Position numbers and translations under genes: made by a program. From the NCBI GenBank assembly GCA_027625915.1, contig JANTQA010000012.1, positions 14,222,501 to 14,286,500 on the forward strand: 64,000 bases of DNA. The letters run 5' to 3'. Within the stretch, counting starts at the first letter, position 1. Every line of letters starts with the position of its first letter. The notes below the pieces were generated by a model. The model searched no databases and was not told where the DNA came from. It saw only the letters and a program-made list of their open reading frames with translations. Below are positions 62,529 through 64,000 of the stretch, piece by piece. The stretch is from Anaeramoeba flamelloides (Eukaryota > Metamonada > Anaeramoebidae).

Positions 62529-62877
62529 GGGGGTATATGAGTCAAAAAGTTTTTTAAATATACTCTTTATCTCTTGGGATACATAAGAACAAGGAATTTG
62601 CGATATTTCACCTAACCAGTTCCGAATTGTAAGTTGGTACTAAAACCCCCAATTCAGTTCATTTCTGATATAGTCTGATATTTGAAAAGCTTTTAATTGT
62701 ATTCTTGAGAATTCTCGACTTTTAAGAAAAAAGTTGGGCTGTGGAAAACTCTACCCACTTTTAAATTAGGATCCGATCAAGTTAAATTTCCTATTCCAAA
62801 AATTTGAAATTTAATACTTCTTCGAGATCTCAAGACATAAAGAGCAAAATTTGAAAATGCTTTGACAAATATACCCT
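62529..62877. mobile_element. TIR element K, upstream of the RAD51D-like gene
   Basis: About 350 bp. The left arm GGGTATATGAGTCAAA, then CTTTATCTCTTGGGAT (62531-62580), pairs with the complement of CTCAAGACATAAAGAG, then TTTGACAAATATACCC (62829-62876). No ORF is present. It ends about 320 bp before the ATG of the next gene, so it may sit in that gene's promoter. Confidence 0.6.
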
Positions 62878-63196
62878 TTGTTAGACTTTGTTTTTGATGA
62901 CTTTTGAGCACCATTGGATTCTGGGTATTTCACCTATTTGTTGTTTGCCTCCTTATTGTCTTAAAGTTCTAATTAGAAATATTAACACACAATTGTTCTT
63001 ATTAATTATTTTGTTTATCTTTGGTTGTTGATCATTCAAATTTATTTCAACATATTTTCAAACTTGTTTCAATGTCACCCAATTTGAAAATCTCTTGTCA
63101 AAGAAAAAAATAGATTGAAAAAAAACTATTTAAAAATAAAATCCAAAAAACTCTCAATCATTTTTTTGTTTTTTAACCTTAAAATAAAAAAATTAA

Positions 63197-64000
63197 ATGG
63201 AACCTTTAAAATCACTGAACTTGACAATCGATTATAGTAACCTAATCCACAAGCTCGAAAAAATCAACATTACTACAATACATGGTATAATAACGTGTGA
63301 TGTTCCGACGCTTTGTAATAAATTAGGTGTTGAAGAAGAAAAAGTTAATTCCTTAATTGAAGACATCTTGAACACTTTACGATGTTACGATATTCGAGGT
63401 GTCGACTTAATTGACCATTCTACTGGTCTTGAAAAGCGTGAGCAACCGAATCTTCTTTCCACCAAATCTTCAACAATTCTGCCACTTTCAAAAAAATCAT
63501 GTGCAACTGTGTTCGAAACTGGAACGCCAATTGACAAGCTATTGTCTGGTGGTGTCAGAACAGGCGAGCATACTGAATTTTCTGGATCTTATGGGTTGGG
63601 AAAAACACAAACCTGTTTCTGTCTTGTAGAAAGCTTACTTCGTAATGACCCCAAAGCATCTGTTATATGGATCGACACAACAAATTCCTTTAGCGCAAGC
63701 AGACTAAAAGAAATACACGAGCCAAAGTGTTTAAAGAAAAGCTTGAAAGAAAAAGATTTAAAGTGTGATCTTTGTGATCGAATCAAAGTTTTTAAAGCCT
63801 TTGATGTTTTTGAAGTGTACGATATCTTAGATCGAATATCTGATTGCTTGTCTTCTGGTTTACAGAAAATGAATTATCAGACATCTTTTGAAAATGGCTT
63901 TGAAGAACTGCAACAGCAAGACATTTTAAATTTGATTCTTCAGGAGCCAGTAGAGAATCTCCATTTGCAACAAAAAGAAAAAGGAAGCAAGAATATACTG
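63197..64000 (+). CDS. RAD51D-like recombinase paralogue, 5' part (cut by window end)
   Basis: 268 codons from the ATG at 63197, open to the window edge. RAD51 paralogues act with RAD51 in homologous recombination repair. The N-terminal 75 residues are helical, as in the family's small domain. A TGTPIDKLLSGGVRTGEHTE segment leads into Walker A GSYGLGKT (residues 130-137). VIWIDTTNSFSASRL follows. The block IKVFKAFDVFEVYDIL resembles the VHAFDIFQMLDVL stretch of human RAD51D and differs from the matching parts of RAD51, DMC1, XRCC2 and XRCC3, so RAD51D is the best placement. A Gln/Glu-rich stretch after residue 235 looks like an insert before Walker B, which is outside the window. No intron is seen so far. 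Confidence 0.85.
   Translation, partial: MEPLKSLNLTIDYSNLIHKLEKINITTIHGIITCDVPTLCNKLGVEEEKVNSLIEDILNTLRCYDIRGVDLIDHSTGLEKREQPNLLSTKSSTILPLSKKSCATVFETGTPIDKLLSGGVRTGEHTEFSGSYGLGKTQTCFCLVESLLRNDPKASVIWIDTTNSFSASRLKEIHEPKCLKKSLKEKDLKCDLCDRIKVFKAFDVFEVYDILDRISDCLSSGLQKMNYQTSFENGFEELQQQDILNLILQEPVENLHLQQKEKGSKNIL

Larger units (their letters stand above)
56979..63196. other. Intergenic region with divergent promoters, RPSA and RAD51D-like gene
   Basis: About 6.2 kb between genes that point away from each other. It holds elements G, H, I2 and K, a TA microsatellite (60189-60215) and T/A tracts. No gene is seen. Positions 59531-61676 in particular show only AT-rich sequence. Confidence 0.6.

Overview
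The window is very AT-rich nuclear DNA from a eukaryotic microbe. Its genes carry GT-AG introns, run-away Asn, Glu/Asn, Gln and Lys/Glu tracts, and belong to families rich in amoeboid cells: a Ras-like GTPase, a zizimin-type DOCK exchange factor and a diaphanous-type formin. An amoeboid protist (Amoebozoa, or an Anaeramoeba-like lineage) is my best guess. This is inference from composition and gene style; no marker gene proves it.

Layout from left to right: the last exon of a Ras-family GTPase (987-1319); a DOCK gene with a small first exon at 5456 and a 6.6-kb second exon ending at 15608; an RRM-RGG-RRM RNA-binding protein in four exons (21659-23103); a 637-residue charged coiled-coil protein (26099-28012); a decayed LINE (about 33270-34632); a formin on the minus strand in three exons (40899-34925); SEC23 of the COPII coat in three exons (42698-51624); ribosomal protein SA/uS2 on the minus strand in two exons (56978-55775); and the start of a RAD51D-like recombination gene running off the right edge (63197-64000). 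The first exons of DOCK and of the formin, and the joins of SEC23, were rebuilt by matching family motifs across introns.

The strongest pattern is mobile. At least ten families of short elements with terminal inverted repeats (TIRs) are present, most ending at a TA dinucleotide on both sides as Tc1/mariner-type elements do. Several occur in two or three copies of closely similar length, and several are nested inside each other. No transposase gene is visible here. Many copies lie inside three host introns (DOCK intron 1, SEC23 introns 1 and 2). These introns are 2.1-4.4 kb, while introns without elements are about 0.12-0.5 kb. One copy pair gives both an empty and a filled version of the same insertion site.

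Functionally the genes are ordinary and unlinked: actin and Rho/Ras signalling (Ras, DOCK, formin), secretion (SEC23), translation and RNA handling (uS2, RRM protein) and DNA repair (RAD51D-like). There is no operon logic. Intergenic stretches of 2-6 kb hold mainly TIR elements, AT microsatellites, homopolymers and scraps of old coding sequence.
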